Below are positions 55,869 through 64,000 of a stretch of 64,000 nt of DNA, in pieces; position 1 is the first letter of the stretch, and each line of letters opens with the position of its first letter. The DNA is taken from NCBI GenBank assembly GCA_903822595.1, contig CAIJPS010000036.1, positions 49,013 through 113,012 of the forward strand, read 5' to 3'. The position numbers were made by a program, and so were the translations under genes. Under the pieces are notes generated by a model. That model did not search any database and was not told the origin of the DNA. It worked only from the letters and a program-made list of their open reading frames with translations. This DNA comes from an uncultured Chlorobiaceae bacterium (GTDB lineage Bacteria > Bacteroidota > Chlorobiia > Chlorobiales > Chlorobiaceae).

Positions 55869-55892
55869 AGAGGTCAGGAGTGTCTGACCTCT
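55869..55892. terminator. Bidirectional hairpin between convergent aroA and hydrolase genes
   Basis: Perfect 9-bp inverted repeat AGAGGTCAG (55869-55877) / CTGACCTCT (55884-55892), 6-nt loop and no T tract. It overlaps the last codons of the - strand hydrolase. It may be a weak or factor-aided shared terminator. Confidence 0.4.
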
Positions 55893-56665
55893 TCGATATG
55901 GTCAAGCAATGCGCTGCTGAATGCTTCAGGCCGCTCCATGTTTGAGATATGTCCAGCCCCGGAAAGCAGACGGAGCTCCGAGCCGGAAATAAGCGTGTGC
56001 ATGTTTTCGGCTGTTTCCGCTGTGGTGAGTTTGTCCTCTTTTCCGTTCAGCACCAGCACAGGGCACTTTATGGTGGCAAGGAGCGGGGTTGCATCGGAGC
56101 GCATCAAGATTGCCCGCATTGCTCCGTTGATCACTTCAGCGGACTGTTTTTTTATCATCGCAGTTGCCTCTGCGACCAGTTCCGGCCTGGTGGTGTACGT
56201 GTCGGTGGTAAAATAGTTCGGTATCATGCGCTTGGCAGCCTCTTCGGAGCCTTCGGCCTCTACCGCGCGGATGAACTCCTCTCGAGCCTTCCGTGCTGCG
56301 GGTGTATCGGCTTCAGCCCTCGTATCGCACAGAACCAGCGATGCGGTTTTTCCGGGGTAGAGCCGGTAAAATTCAAAAGCCTGGTATCCACCCATCGACA
56401 GGCCAACGACTGTCGCACGCTCTACCTTCAGCGACTCAAGGAGTCCTGCAAGCTCATGGGCGTAATCGGTAAATGTCCATCTCTCCCGCTCCTCTGAGCC
56501 CTCAATGCCAAAGGCATTCGGCGCTATGACCGTATATTCAGCATCACCAAGAGCTTTGATCTGGAGCTGCCACATGGAGGCAGAGAGAGGAAAGGCATGC
56601 AAAAGCAAAATGGTGTGTTTCGCAGTGCCACTTGTTGTCAGATTTGTGCTCTGGTATCTCAGCAT
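55874..56665 (-). CDS. Alpha/beta-hydrolase
   Basis: 263 aa from ATG 56665 (a TTG one codon upstream is possible). The fold signature is complete: oxyanion segment LLLHAFPLSASMW, nucleophile elbow VGLSMGGYQAFE, acidic residue in LVLNGKEDKLTTAE, and catalytic His in LLSGAGHISNMERPEAF. The family includes esterases, lactonases and C-C hydrolases (3-oxoadipate enol-lactonase-like); the substrate is unknown. It starts 3 bp after the YtxH gene stop and is probably co-transcribed with it. Confidence 0.85.
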   Translation of the reverse strand: MLRYQSTNLTTSGTAKHTILLLHAFPLSASMWQLQIKALGDAEYTVIAPNAFGIEGSEERERWTFTDYAHELAGLLESLKVERATVVGLSMGGYQAFEFYRLYPGKTASLVLCDTRAEADTPAARKAREEFIRAVEAEGSEEAAKRMIPNYFTTDTYTTRPELVAEATAMIKKQSAEVINGAMRAILMRSDATPLLATIKCPVLVLNGKEDKLTTAETAENMHTLISGSELRLLSGAGHISNMERPEAFSSALLDHIEEVRHS

Positions 56666-56668
56666 CAA

Positions 56669-56992
56669 TCAGTTTTCCTTGGTTTTAGGATATCCCTTGA
56701 TCTCCCGGATAATGCTGTTTGCCTCATTGAGGATTTTTTTTGCCTCGTCACGGGCGGTGTCGATGATCTCCTGAGAGCGTGTTTTCGCTTCGTTGCTGTA
56801 GGCGCCATCGTGCTCATTGCTTTCGTAGAGGTCAGTGGCCTTGTCGAGCGCAAGTTTAATCTTGCCCGAAATAATCTGCTGGGTCTCCGTTCCTTTTTGC
56901 GGAGCGAAAAGTAATCCCATAATGGTGCCACCGACTGCGCCAAGTACGGCACCGAAGAAGAGCCCCTTGTAAAACTTGTCTTGCTGTTCCAT
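56669..56992 (-). CDS. YtxH-domain small membrane-associated protein
   Basis: 107 aa from ATG 56992 (MEQQDKFYKGLFFGAVLGAV). A glycine-rich membrane segment (about residues 9-30) ends in GLLFAPQKGTETQQ, the YtxH hallmark of a short helix followed by LFAPxxG. An amphipathic, charged helical tail with RSQEIIDTARDEAKKILNEA follows. Function is unknown in most bacteria (often stress-linked). Upstream of the hydrolase on the same strand. Confidence 0.78.
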   Translation of the reverse strand: MEQQDKFYKGLFFGAVLGAVGGTIMGLLFAPQKGTETQQIISGKIKLALDKATDLYESNEHDGAYSNEAKTRSQEIIDTARDEAKKILNEANSIIREIKGYPKTKEN

Positions 56993-57220
56993 AGTGCAAT
57001 AGTGTTTTGTTTTCAATCAATATAAAGATAAAGCACCGAATGCGGTTTCCCTTTTTTTGATTTTTTACCCTTTACGGAATCAGTAATCTTTTTTAAGCAA
57101 AGATTAGGAATGCGTTTATGATCCTTTAAGAATCCTTGGGGTACCTTGTTTACCGTGAACCGAAAGTTATCATTGAACGAAAACAGTCGTTCCTCAAACA
57201 ACTTATTTGCAACCGATACG

Positions 57221-57412
57221 ATGAACACAAACAGCAGATTCTGGGCAAGCCCTTTTGCAACAGGGGCATTTATCCTTTCCATTATTACCGGCCTTCTGAT
57301 TTTTTTTAATGTCCTTATCGGCATGTCCCAGTCGGTTCAGGTTTGGTTGAGTTCTCTCTTCGTCCTTGCCGTACTCTTATACACGGTTCTTAACTGGAAG
57401 CAGTTTACCTGA
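57221..57412 (+). CDS. Small two-helix membrane protein, DUF4405-like
   Basis: 63 aa from ATG 57221 (a TTG 25 codons upstream is less likely). Two hydrophobic helices: ATGAFILSIITGLLIFFNVL and VWLSSLFVLAVLLYTVLNW, ending NWKQF. The pattern resembles a DUF4405 unit, but the histidines that usually precede G and N in that family are absent. It ends 6 bp before the convergent HD-domain gene. No obvious RBS; it could be non-coding. Confidence 0.45.
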   Translation: MNTNSRFWASPFATGAFILSIITGLLIFFNVLIGMSQSVQVWLSSLFVLAVLLYTVLNWKQFT

Positions 57413-57417
57413 GAGTT

Positions 57418-58839
57418 TTAACGAAACAGGTCAAGGTCATTGGCGAGGAGGCACATGATTGCTTCGCGAGACTCCACAATGTGCTCAACCAGATCAGGTC
57501 GGCAGAGCAGTCTGAATTTTTTGGTATACCGTTCAAAGGCCAGAATAAAATTCGACTGGAATACGGATTCATTCAAGTCATCAAACCGGACATACTCCGA
57601 CTCACATTGCAGCGAATAGTGGATGTGTTCCGATCGGGTAGGGTAGACCCGGAGTTCCTTCAGATCCGCGTAGTCGAAAATATCCTTCTTTGATGGAGGA
57701 TCAATCAGCACCTCATGGCCGTGCAGCCCGAGATGGTAGCGCTTGTTGAGAAACTGGCAGATTTCTGCCTCTTTGGCGCGGCGCATACCGCTGTCACTGT
57801 TATAGACAAACCACCGCTCATCCTCTTTATCCGATTCGGGCAGGTATGGCTGTACCGTTATTGCCCTCTTGTAGACCCTGCGCATGACGATATCCTCAAG
57901 AAGAGCGCAGAGAGGGTGCTCCTTTTCCGGCATCAATTGTTTCAGTTCATGCAGCACCCGGTCATCGGCATTGCTGTAAAAAAGCTCTCGGAAGGCTGCC
58001 GGTGAGAGCATTTTTTCCCCTGCAATATCCTGCAGAAGCCTGCGGAGCATTGCCGAGAGTGCCCTGCTCGTATGGTGCCAGTAGACATTGCGCATCATCA
58101 TGTACTTCGCAAAGAGCAGGCTCTCAAGCGGCGCAATACCTTTTTCGGTAATAGCAAACCGTTCACGTTGCGGATCTGGCACAAACGACTCGATCAGCCT
58201 CTCAATATCAATGCTTCCGTAGGGAATATTGCAATGGTGCGCGTCACGCATCAGGTAGTCCATCTTGTCCGGGTCAAGCGTCCCGCTTATGAGCTTGCTG
58301 AAGCGGGTTGTGCCTGTGATCAGCTCAATGACCGCTTCTGGTGGCACCTTCCACTCCACTTGCAAAATTTCAGCGATCGTCGGAATCCCGGGGTTTTGCT
58401 CATAGATAAAGTGGCGGCAGAGCTCTTCGTGGTGCGAAAATACCGGCTCACCGTCGCAATAGGGAATCTGCTCCTCGATGATATGGGCATGGGGAAAGTG
58501 GCCGATATCGTGTAAAAGAGAGGCCGAAAGCAGCACCCTGCAGTTGTAGTCGTCAAACCTGAACCGCTCATCCTGAAGTCTGATCGCCAGAGGGCTGGTC
58601 AACATGCGCTGCAGAATCAGTTTCATCAGATGATAGACACCGATGGAGTGTTCAAAGCGCGTATGCGTGGCTCCCGGGTAAACCTGCTGGGAGAAGGAGA
58701 GTTGCCGAATTCCCTTCAGGCGAAGAAATGACGGGTGTGACAAGATTTTTTTCAGCGGCCCGCTCAGTGGAATATGGCCCCAGACAGGAATGCGGATAAA
58801 TCCGCCATCAGATTGAAAAAGCAGGTGTTCGGCTATCAT
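57418..58839 (-). CDS. HD-domain phosphohydrolase (dNTPase/YdhJ-like)
   Basis: 473 aa from ATG 58839 (the frame is open 17 codons more). N-terminal HD superfamily metal site: FEHSIGVYHLM (H), LLHDIGHFPHAH (HD), and the distal Asp in LDPDKMDYLMRDAHH. The substrate-binding environment resembles SAMHD1/dGTPase-like proteins (GATHTRFEHSIG). The long C-terminal half is an accessory domain. It probably hydrolyses a nucleotide or phosphate ester. Downstream of the radical SAM gene with a 147-bp gap. Confidence 0.82.
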   Translation of the reverse strand: MIAEHLLFQSDGGFIRIPVWGHIPLSGPLKKILSHPSFLRLKGIRQLSFSQQVYPGATHTRFEHSIGVYHLMKLILQRMLTSPLAIRLQDERFRFDDYNCRVLLSASLLHDIGHFPHAHIIEEQIPYCDGEPVFSHHEELCRHFIYEQNPGIPTIAEILQVEWKVPPEAVIELITGTTRFSKLISGTLDPDKMDYLMRDAHHCNIPYGSIDIERLIESFVPDPQRERFAITEKGIAPLESLLFAKYMMMRNVYWHHTSRALSAMLRRLLQDIAGEKMLSPAAFRELFYSNADDRVLHELKQLMPEKEHPLCALLEDIVMRRVYKRAITVQPYLPESDKEDERWFVYNSDSGMRRAKEAEICQFLNKRYHLGLHGHEVLIDPPSKKDIFDYADLKELRVYPTRSEHIHYSLQCESEYVRFDDLNESVFQSNFILAFERYTKKFRLLCRPDLVEHIVESREAIMCLLANDLDLFR

Positions 58840-58986
58840 GAAGTCATGGCGGTTTGGGGGAAAAGGTTTACCGGTCAAGATACGCAACAAAGAGTGCCGG
58901 ACAAATCAGGAGAGAGTATCGGGCAGTCGGAAACGGCCCAAGAGCACCAAAGCTTTTGAGCCGTTTCAAGCTGTTGTCATCATCAT

Positions 58987-60489
58987 CTATCCTGCAACCC
59001 TTCTGGTCTCCTTGAGGTGCAACCTACAGACCTTGCGGAAATGGTGTCCGTAGATGGCGAGCGTTATTGCATGTGGCAGAGCCCTTTGGCGGTGGAAAAA
59101 GGTCCAGATCAGCATCTTCCAGTACTGGAACCGTTCGCGGCCTACCACACCGAGCAGCACGGTTGAGCGGGCAAAAGCAAGGAGATGGCTGAAGCGCAAG
59201 CGTTCATGGAATTGCGGTGTCTTGTACTCTCGCAGGAGTGTCCTGATTCTTTTATAGTACTGTTTCGGGGCATAGAGCTGCGTCATCATATCGGTATACC
59301 CCTTGCGCAGTATCTCGATATCCATTTTGGGCACAATGTTGGTATTGCTGTCGGCATTGTCACCGCTTGAGTTATGGAGCAGCCGTCCCTCTTTCAGCAT
59401 TCGTTCGTAGAGCCTGGTGCCGGGGAGTGCCTGAAGGATTCCCACCATGGCAGTGACGATACCGCTTTTCTGGATGAATTCGATCTGCTTCTGGAAAATC
59501 GAGGGCGTGTCGCTGTCGAAACCTACAATAAATCCTCCCTGTACCTCCATGCCAGCCTGCTGGATCTTTCTGATGTTTTCAAGCATGTCTCTTGAGGTAT
59601 TGTGCTGCTTGCCGCAGGCTTCGAGAGCAGTGTTATCAGGGGTTTCAATACCGATAAAGACCTGGGTGAAGCCAGCCTCAACCATCAGGCGCATCAGTTC
59701 CGGATCGTCGGCCAGATTGATTGAGCATTCGGTATAGAGCCTTGTGGTTGAGTTGTTGCCTCTCTGCCATTCGATCAGCCGGGGAAGCAGCTCTTTTTTC
59801 AGATATGCCTTATGGGCAATAAAGTTATCATCGACAAAAAAGATACTGTCTTTCCATTCGAGCTTTCTGAGACCATCAAGCTCCACAATGATCTGTGCGC
59901 TGGTTTTTGTGCGGATTTTATGGCCCAGCAGAGCTGTGACATTGCAGAAGTCGCACTGGTAAGGACATCCCCTTGAAAACTGCAGGGCCATGGAGGCGTA
60001 TTTGTTGATGTCGAGCAAATCCCACTGCGGCGTTGGCGTCAGGGTAATATCCGGAAACAGTTCCGAAGAGTAGATTTTTTTCAGTGTGCCGTTTTTCAGG
60101 TCGTCGAGAAAAGGTTGAAGGGTCAGTTCGGCTTCATTGAGCACAAAATGATCGACCGTCGGGAAGTCCGTATGTTCGGAGGTAAAGAGCGGCCCTCCGG
60201 CCACCACCTTCAGGCCAGCCTTATTGCACAGGGCTATGACCTTTCGTGCAGATTCCTGCTGTACGGCCATGGCGCTGATGAAGGCCATGTCAGCCCAGGC
60301 AATATCCCGCGTCGTAAGGGGAGTGATGTTGAGATCTACAAGTTTTCGTTCCCAGCTTTCCGGCAGCATCGAGGCTACCGTTAACAGACCGAGAGGCGGA
60401 AGTGATGCTTTTTTGTTTACAAACTTCAGGGCGTGTTTGAAACTCCAGAAGGTGTCGGGGAATTCGGGATAGATCAAAAGAATATTCAT
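58987..60489 (-). CDS. B12-binding-domain radical SAM protein (possible BchQ/BchR-type or HpnP-like methylase)
   Basis: 500 aa. The N-terminal cobalamin-binding Rossmann-like part lacks a clear DxHxxG (starts MNILLIYPEFPDTFWSFKHA). The radical SAM motif C-x3-C-x2-C lies in SRGCPYQCDFCNVTALLG, followed by FFVDDNFIAHKAYLK and VFIGIETPD. The C-terminal DUF4070-like region has KQYYKRIRTLLREYKTPQ. In green sulfur bacteria such enzymes methylate bacteriochlorophyll side chains (BchQ, C-8; BchR, C-12); other members make 2-methylhopanoids. I cannot decide among them from sequence. Confidence 0.78.
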   Translation of the reverse strand: MNILLIYPEFPDTFWSFKHALKFVNKKASLPPLGLLTVASMLPESWERKLVDLNITPLTTRDIAWADMAFISAMAVQQESARKVIALCNKAGLKVVAGGPLFTSEHTDFPTVDHFVLNEAELTLQPFLDDLKNGTLKKIYSSELFPDITLTPTPQWDLLDINKYASMALQFSRGCPYQCDFCNVTALLGHKIRTKTSAQIIVELDGLRKLEWKDSIFFVDDNFIAHKAYLKKELLPRLIEWQRGNNSTTRLYTECSINLADDPELMRLMVEAGFTQVFIGIETPDNTALEACGKQHNTSRDMLENIRKIQQAGMEVQGGFIVGFDSDTPSIFQKQIEFIQKSGIVTAMVGILQALPGTRLYERMLKEGRLLHNSSGDNADSNTNIVPKMDIEILRKGYTDMMTQLYAPKQYYKRIRTLLREYKTPQFHERLRFSHLLAFARSTVLLGVVGRERFQYWKMLIWTFFHRQRALPHAITLAIYGHHFRKVCRLHLKETRRVAG

Positions 60490-60631
60490 CGCTCGATTGC
60501 CTCCGGCAATCCAGTTCGTTTTAGTGCATTGAAAAGGGATAGAGTTCGACCCACGAAGAACCTCACCTGATATAACTAAAACGTTGAAAGTACGCTACAA
60601 AGTTGCATCTCCTGAAATGTATGCGCGTGGG

Positions 60632-61366
60632 CTAATATCGGTCGAGAGTGAATTTTTCGCCAAGGTAGATTTTTCTGACCTCCGGGTTTGCGGCAATCTC
60701 TTCAGGGGTGCCGTGCATGAAGATGCTTCCGTCAAAGAGCAGGTAAGCATGGTTGGTAATCGAGAGGGTTTCGTGGACGTTATGGTCGGTGATCAGTACA
60801 CCTATATCGCGTTTGGCGAGCCCTTCAACAATTTGCTGGATATCCTCAACAGCAATCGGGTCAACCCCGGCAAAGGGTTCATCGAGCAGGATAAATTTGG
60901 GGTTGAGCGCAAGGGCCCTTGCTATTTCCGTGCGCCGGCGTTCACCACCGGAGAGCGCATAACCCATGCTTTTACGGATAGTGGTGATGTTCAGTTCTTC
61001 GAGCATCACGCTCGTTCTTTCCTTGCGTTCTGCCTTGGAGAGGGAGGTGAATTCAAGTACGCTGAGGATATTTTCCTCGACCGTCATGTTTCGGAAAACT
61101 GAAGCTTCTTGCGGGAGATAGCCGATGCCGAGACGAGCTCGCTTGTACATGGGCTGTTGGGTGATGTTTACCGTATTGAGAAATACTTCGCCCCCGTCAG
61201 GCCGCACCAGCCCTACAATCATGTAGAAGGTAGTGGTCTTCCCTGCACCGTTCGGCCCGAGCAGTCCAACGATCTCACCCTGTTTTACCTCGATGGATGA
61301 GCTTTTGACAACTTCCCGCTTGTTGTAGATCTTCTTTAACTTGCTGCAGCTCAGTGTTGCTTTCAT
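60632..61366 (-). CDS. lptB: Lipopolysaccharide export ABC transporter ATP-binding protein
   Basis: 244 aa from ATG 61366 ([20 protein letters not shown]); the open frame continues 29 codons upstream without family similarity. Walker [18 protein letters not shown]-loop [20 protein letters not shown] (20), signature [16 protein letters not shown], Walker [18 protein letters not shown]-loop [11 protein letters not shown]. It powers LptFGC-driven LPS transport to the outer membrane. It lies downstream of csmE, separated by a terminator. Confidence 0.93.
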   Translation of the reverse strand: MKATLSCSKLKKIYNKREVVKSSSIEVKQGEIVGLLGPNGAGKTTTFYMIVGLVRPDGGEVFLNTVNITQQPMYKRARLGIGYLPQEASVFRNMTVEENILSVLEFTSLSKAERKERTSVMLEELNITTIRKSMGYALSGGERRRTEIARALALNPKFILLDEPFAGVDPIAVEDIQQIVEGLAKRDIGVLITDHNVHETLSITNHAYLLFDGSIFMHGTPEEIAANPEVRKIYLGEKFTLDRY

Positions 61367-61454
61367 GCCGGTTCTGAAAAGATGATGTTGCGCTCTTGCA
61401 GTGACGTATCGTAAATATCCGGATTTTTCAGGAGAGATGGGTGGGTGGCACAAT

Positions 61455-61479
61455 AAAAAACGAGGCTACGCACCTCGTT
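61455..61479 (-). terminator. Rho-independent terminator of csmE
   Basis: Stem AACGAGG (61459-61465) / CCTCGTT (61473-61479), 7-nt loop, followed on the - strand by TTTTT. It lies 50 nt past the csmE stop codon, before lptB. Confidence 0.78.
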
Positions 61480-61529
61480 CTTTTCTTGAAAAATTTTTAT
61501 GCAAGGAAAAAAAGAACCTTTCGGCTTTT

Positions 61530-61790
61530 TCAGTCCTTGAACCGCTGTTCAACATCCTTGGTCGGTTTGGCATAACCAGCCGCTTTTGGAGATGAACCCC
61601 TGAACACAGATGAAGATGCTCCACTACCACCGTAAAGAAAAGGATAGGCATTGACCAACAAACGCTTTGTCGTCTTCCCTATGTTTTCAAGAGAATCTCC
61701 GACCACCCACCAGTGACCATCAATAAAGACCTCCACGAACCTGCCGTAAGCCTCTCCCCAGTTGGTAAATACTCCAGATATATTGCTCAT
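61530..61790 (-). CDS. csmE: Chlorosome envelope protein CsmE (CsmA paralogue)
   Basis: 86 aa. Clear paralogue of CsmA: VFTNWGEAYGRFVEVFIDGHWWVVGDSLENIG aligns with the CsmA block around [20 protein letters not shown] (split here for length). The bacteriochlorophyll-binding His is H26 in the GHWW motif, followed by W27. The tail (SSPKAAGYAKPTKDVEQRF) parallels the CsmA tail that is removed on maturation. AGGG lies before the ATG. Monocistronic with its own terminator. Confidence 0.88.
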   Translation of the reverse strand: MSNISGVFTNWGEAYGRFVEVFIDGHWWVVGDSLENIGKTTKRLLVNAYPFLYGGSGASSSVFRGSSPKAAGYAKPTKDVEQRFKD

Positions 61791-62015
61791 GGCGACCCTT
61801 TTTTTGAGTTTTAATTCTTTATCTGCTCAAATCTAATAAATCCGGCCATGAAAAAAAAATATTTTATCTTCAATTGATCATAGTTTATTAACCTTTGCCG
61901 TAATTGTAAGCTGCTGCCGTTTTTTTTCGCTGCCTGAGGATTGTCAAGGTTGGAGTGATGAGTGTATGAGTCTATAAAAGAAGTGTTTATAATATTTAAG
62001 TAATATCAGGATCTG

Positions 62016-62543
62016 ATGGGAAAAGTAATGCCTTACAGGGGTGTCTGGCCAACACTGCATGAAACGGTTTTCATGACAGACGGGGCCTATGTTATTGGTG
62101 ATGTACACATCGGCGCTTATTCGAGTGTCTGGTTCAATGCTGTGGTGCGGGGCGATGTCTGTCCGATCCGTATCGGTGATAAAACCAGCGTGCAGGATAA
62201 TGCAACGCTGCATGTCACGCACGATACCGGCCCGTTGAACATCGGGAACTGTGTCACCATCGGTCACGGAGCAGTGCTTCATGCCTGCACGGTGCGGGAC
62301 TATGTGCTGATCGGCATGGGAGCAGTGCTGCTTGATGACTGTGTGGTTGAGCCTTGGTCGATTGTTGCCGCTGGCTCGCTTGTGAAGCAGGGTTTTACGG
62401 TGCCTTCAGGGATGCTCGTTGCCGGTGTTCCCGCTAAAGTGATGCGTCCGATCACCGATGCCGAACGGCGTAATATTGAGGAGTCGCCCGAAAACTATGT
62501 ACGCTATTCGCAAAACTATCGGGAAGAGGAAAAACAGGCTTGA
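62016..62543 (+). CDS. Gamma-carbonic-anhydrase family hexapeptide-repeat protein
   Basis: 175 aa. Left-handed beta-helix: GAYVIGDVHIGAYSSVWFNA, VVRGDVCPIRIGDKTSVQDN, ATLHVTHDT, VTIGHGAVLHACTV, then a C-terminal helix. The three zinc-ligand histidines of the gamma-CA/YrdA family are present (LHVTHD, TIGHGAVLHAC). True carbonic anhydrase activity is not certain because many YrdA-type members lack catalytic Gln/Glu features. It may have an acyltransferase-like or metal-binding role. A Met four codons in is an alternative start. Confidence 0.85.
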   Translation: MGKVMPYRGVWPTLHETVFMTDGAYVIGDVHIGAYSSVWFNAVVRGDVCPIRIGDKTSVQDNATLHVTHDTGPLNIGNCVTIGHGAVLHACTVRDYVLIGMGAVLLDDCVVEPWSIVAAGSLVKQGFTVPSGMLVAGVPAKVMRPITDAERRNIEESPENYVRYSQNYREEEKQA

Positions 62544-62681
62544 GAAAAGCGGTCTTCTTCTCTGTTTTCGCTAAATTGGGCCACAAGTTTTTGATTGTTT
62601 CCGGGATTGCATGGCGTTTGTTTGTTGCCCCGGTCTTTCCCGGTTTTTTTAAACGCATCTCACGAAACTCTTTGTCCATTT

Positions 62682-63875
62682 ATGATGCAAAACGATGTTG
62701 TTGTTATCGGCGGTGGCATAAGCGGCCTCAGCCTTGCTTATTATTGTGTGAAGGCTGGCATGAAAACCACGCTGCTTGAAAAAAATGATACGGTCGGCGG
62801 CTCTTTTTCCTCCCCCCAGTACAGCGCCAACGGCAAACAATTCTGGATGGAACTTGGAGCGCACACCTGTTACAGCTCTTACCAGAATCTGCTGGATATT
62901 GTGGAAGAGTGCGGTCTGAAGGATTCGATCATTCCGCGTGCCAAGGTGCCGTTTACCCTGTTTGTGAATGGGAAAATCAAATCCATTGTCTCTCAGCTCA
63001 ACATTATTGAACTGCTTGTTGCAGCCCCGAACTTCTTCAAACTGAAGAAAAACGGCTTGAGCGTAAGCTCCTATTATTCAAAAATTGTTGGGGAACAGAA
63101 CTATCGGGAGGTTATCAGTCACTTTTTCAATGCTGTGCCTTCGCAAAAAACGGATGATTTTCCTGCTGATATGATGTTTAAAAGCCGGGAAAAGAGGAAG
63201 GATATGCTGAAGAACTATACCTTCAAGCAAGGTCTGCAGAGTGTTTCACGTGCCATATCCGCAAAAAGCGGTCTGAATGTTTTTACCACTCAGGATGTAA
63301 ATTCAGTGGTGTATAAGGATGGCCTGTATGAAATCAGAAGTGCCGGAGGTGGAGAGTATTCTGCAAAAACCCTTGTTCTGGCAACACCCTCCCTGGTTGC
63401 ATCCAAGCTTTTGAAGGGTATCAATCCCGATATTGCGAACCATCTTGGCCAGCTTAAGGCGGCTGATGTTGATTCTGTCGGAGTCATTGTCCGCAAGGAG
63501 AATGTCAAGCTGAAACCGGTTGCCGCTCTTATTTCGCCCAACGATGATTTCTTTTCTGTGGTATCCCGCGATACGGTACCTGACGAGAACTATCGTGGAT
63601 TTGTTTTTCATTTCAAGCCAGGCCTTGATGAAAAGACCAAAAGAAGTCGCATTACGGAGGTTCTTGGTGTCGGATTTTCGAAGATAGAGCATACCGAAGC
63701 AAAGCACAATACGGTGCCAACCCTGCGGCTTGGCCATCATCAGTGGCTTGAAAAAACCGATCAACTGCTGAAAGGGAAAAAGAGTCTGCTCTTGACAGGC
63801 AACTATTTCGGCGGTATGGCTATTGAGGATTGCGTGAGCCGTTCAAAAAGTGAATTTGCCCGACTGAAAGGGTAG
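62682..63875 (+). CDS. FAD-dependent protoporphyrinogen-oxidase-like amine oxidoreductase
   Basis: 397 aa from ATG 62682 (a second ATG follows immediately; the frame is open upstream to 62595). The N-terminal FAD motif is VVVIGGGISGLSLAYYCVKA (20), followed by LLEKNDTVGGSF. The C-terminal FAD-binding segment GNYFGGMAIEDCVSRS is also intact. It may oxidise protoporphyrinogen IX (HemY type), which fits an organism making abundant tetrapyrroles, but it could also be a carotenoid-type oxidoreductase. Its last 34 codons plus stop lie in a perfect 108-bp tandem repeat. Confidence 0.8.
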   Translation: MMQNDVVVIGGGISGLSLAYYCVKAGMKTTLLEKNDTVGGSFSSPQYSANGKQFWMELGAHTCYSSYQNLLDIVEECGLKDSIIPRAKVPFTLFVNGKIKSIVSQLNIIELLVAAPNFFKLKKNGLSVSSYYSKIVGEQNYREVISHFFNAVPSQKTDDFPADMMFKSREKRKDMLKNYTFKQGLQSVSRAISAKSGLNVFTTQDVNSVVYKDGLYEIRSAGGGEYSAKTLVLATPSLVASKLLKGINPDIANHLGQLKAADVDSVGVIVRKENVKLKPVAALISPNDDFFSVVSRDTVPDENYRGFVFHFKPGLDEKTKRSRITEVLGVGFSKIEHTEAKHNTVPTLRLGHHQWLEKTDQLLKGKKSLLLTGNYFGGMAIEDCVSRSKSEFARLKG

Positions 63876-63989
63876 AATATCGGGAAAAAGAGTCTGCTCT
63901 TGACAGGCAACTATTTCGGCGGTATGGCTATTGAGGATTGCGTGAGCCGTTCAAAAAGTGAATTTGCCCGACTGAAAGGGTAGAATATC
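63774..63989 (+). repeat. Perfect 108-bp tandem repeat at the end of the protoporphyrinogen-oxidase-like gene
   Basis: Copy 1 is 63774-63881 and copy 2 is 63882-63989, identical base for base. A third unit begins with GGGAAAA at 63990 before the sequence changes to CCCC. The unit covers the last 33 sense codons, the TAG stop (63873-63875) and 6 further bases; copy 2 is not translated because of the stop in copy 1. Confidence 0.9.
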
Positions 63990-64000
63990 GGGAAAACCCC

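Noticed and set aside
1..64000. tRNA, rRNA, CRISPR arrays, insertion sequences
   Set aside because: None recognised on reading both strands; no transposase-like protein among the plausible genes.

Overview
The window comes from a green sulfur bacterium (Chlorobiaceae; the Chlorobium/Pelodictyon group is my best guess). The diagnostic genes are the chlorosome envelope genes csmC and csmA in tandem (about 12.8-13.6 kb), a csmE-like paralogue (61.5 kb), and a BchH/BchS/BchT-type magnesium chelatase large subunit entering from the left edge. Most of the rest is ordinary chromosomal housekeeping: holA, ssb, pyrK, folB-folK, nadC, acpS, tig, recA, dusB, asd, alr, rpsU, aroA, lptB. I recognised no rRNA, tRNA or CRISPR array.

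Layout. 0-11.2 kb: Mg-chelatase subunit, TonB-dependent receptor, a serine-palmitoyltransferase-like enzyme divergent from an SDR, then holA, ssb and pyrK. 11.4-16.6 kb: chlorosome block, arsA-like / csmC / csmA / PH-like unknown / arsA-like, all on the + strand. 16.5-19 kb: folB-folK, an orphan YopX-type gene, nadC. 19.1-33.4 kb: the main accessory island, a Nif11-leader RiPP locus. It holds a double-glycine precursor, a radical SAM/SPASM maturase and a tandem GNAT protein on the - strand. Divergent from these is an export operon (HlyD-type adaptor, TolC-type channel, C39-peptidase ABC transporter, and a second ABC transporter frameshifted at a run of nine T). The operon continues with an HExxH protein, a Cache-like membrane sensor without an output domain, and an MFS protein. 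33.4-36.5 kb: acpS, tig, M16 peptidase. 36.7-40.4 kb: a two-gene type IIS restriction-modification system (fused double D12 adenine methylase plus AlwI-like endonuclease). 40.5-44.7 kb: SDR, recA, dusB, asd. 44.8-49.0 kb: a very large hybrid histidine kinase. 49.3-64 kb: comEA-like/alr operon, a cystathionine-synthase-like protein lacking its PLP lysine, a zinc-ribbon plus Tudor-like protein, rpsU, aroA, YtxH and HD proteins, a B12-type radical SAM enzyme, lptB, csmE, a gamma-carbonic-anhydrase-like protein and a protoporphyrinogen-oxidase-like protein.

Most notable observations: (1) the Nif11 RiPP island with its HExxH protein and T9 frameshift; (2) a diverged direct repeat of the asd / convergent-gene junction on both sides of the histidine kinase, a scar showing how a 4.5 kb gene was inserted; (3) two cysteine-poor ArsA-type ATPases with HSP20-like tails bracketing the chlorosome envelope genes, plus an undescribed PH-like protein with three basic/acidic repeats; (4) the cystathionine-synthase-like pseudoenzyme; (5) a perfect 108-bp tandem repeat at the right edge that duplicates the last 34 codons of a gene.

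Family assignments come from reading motifs and overall resemblance; no database search was run.
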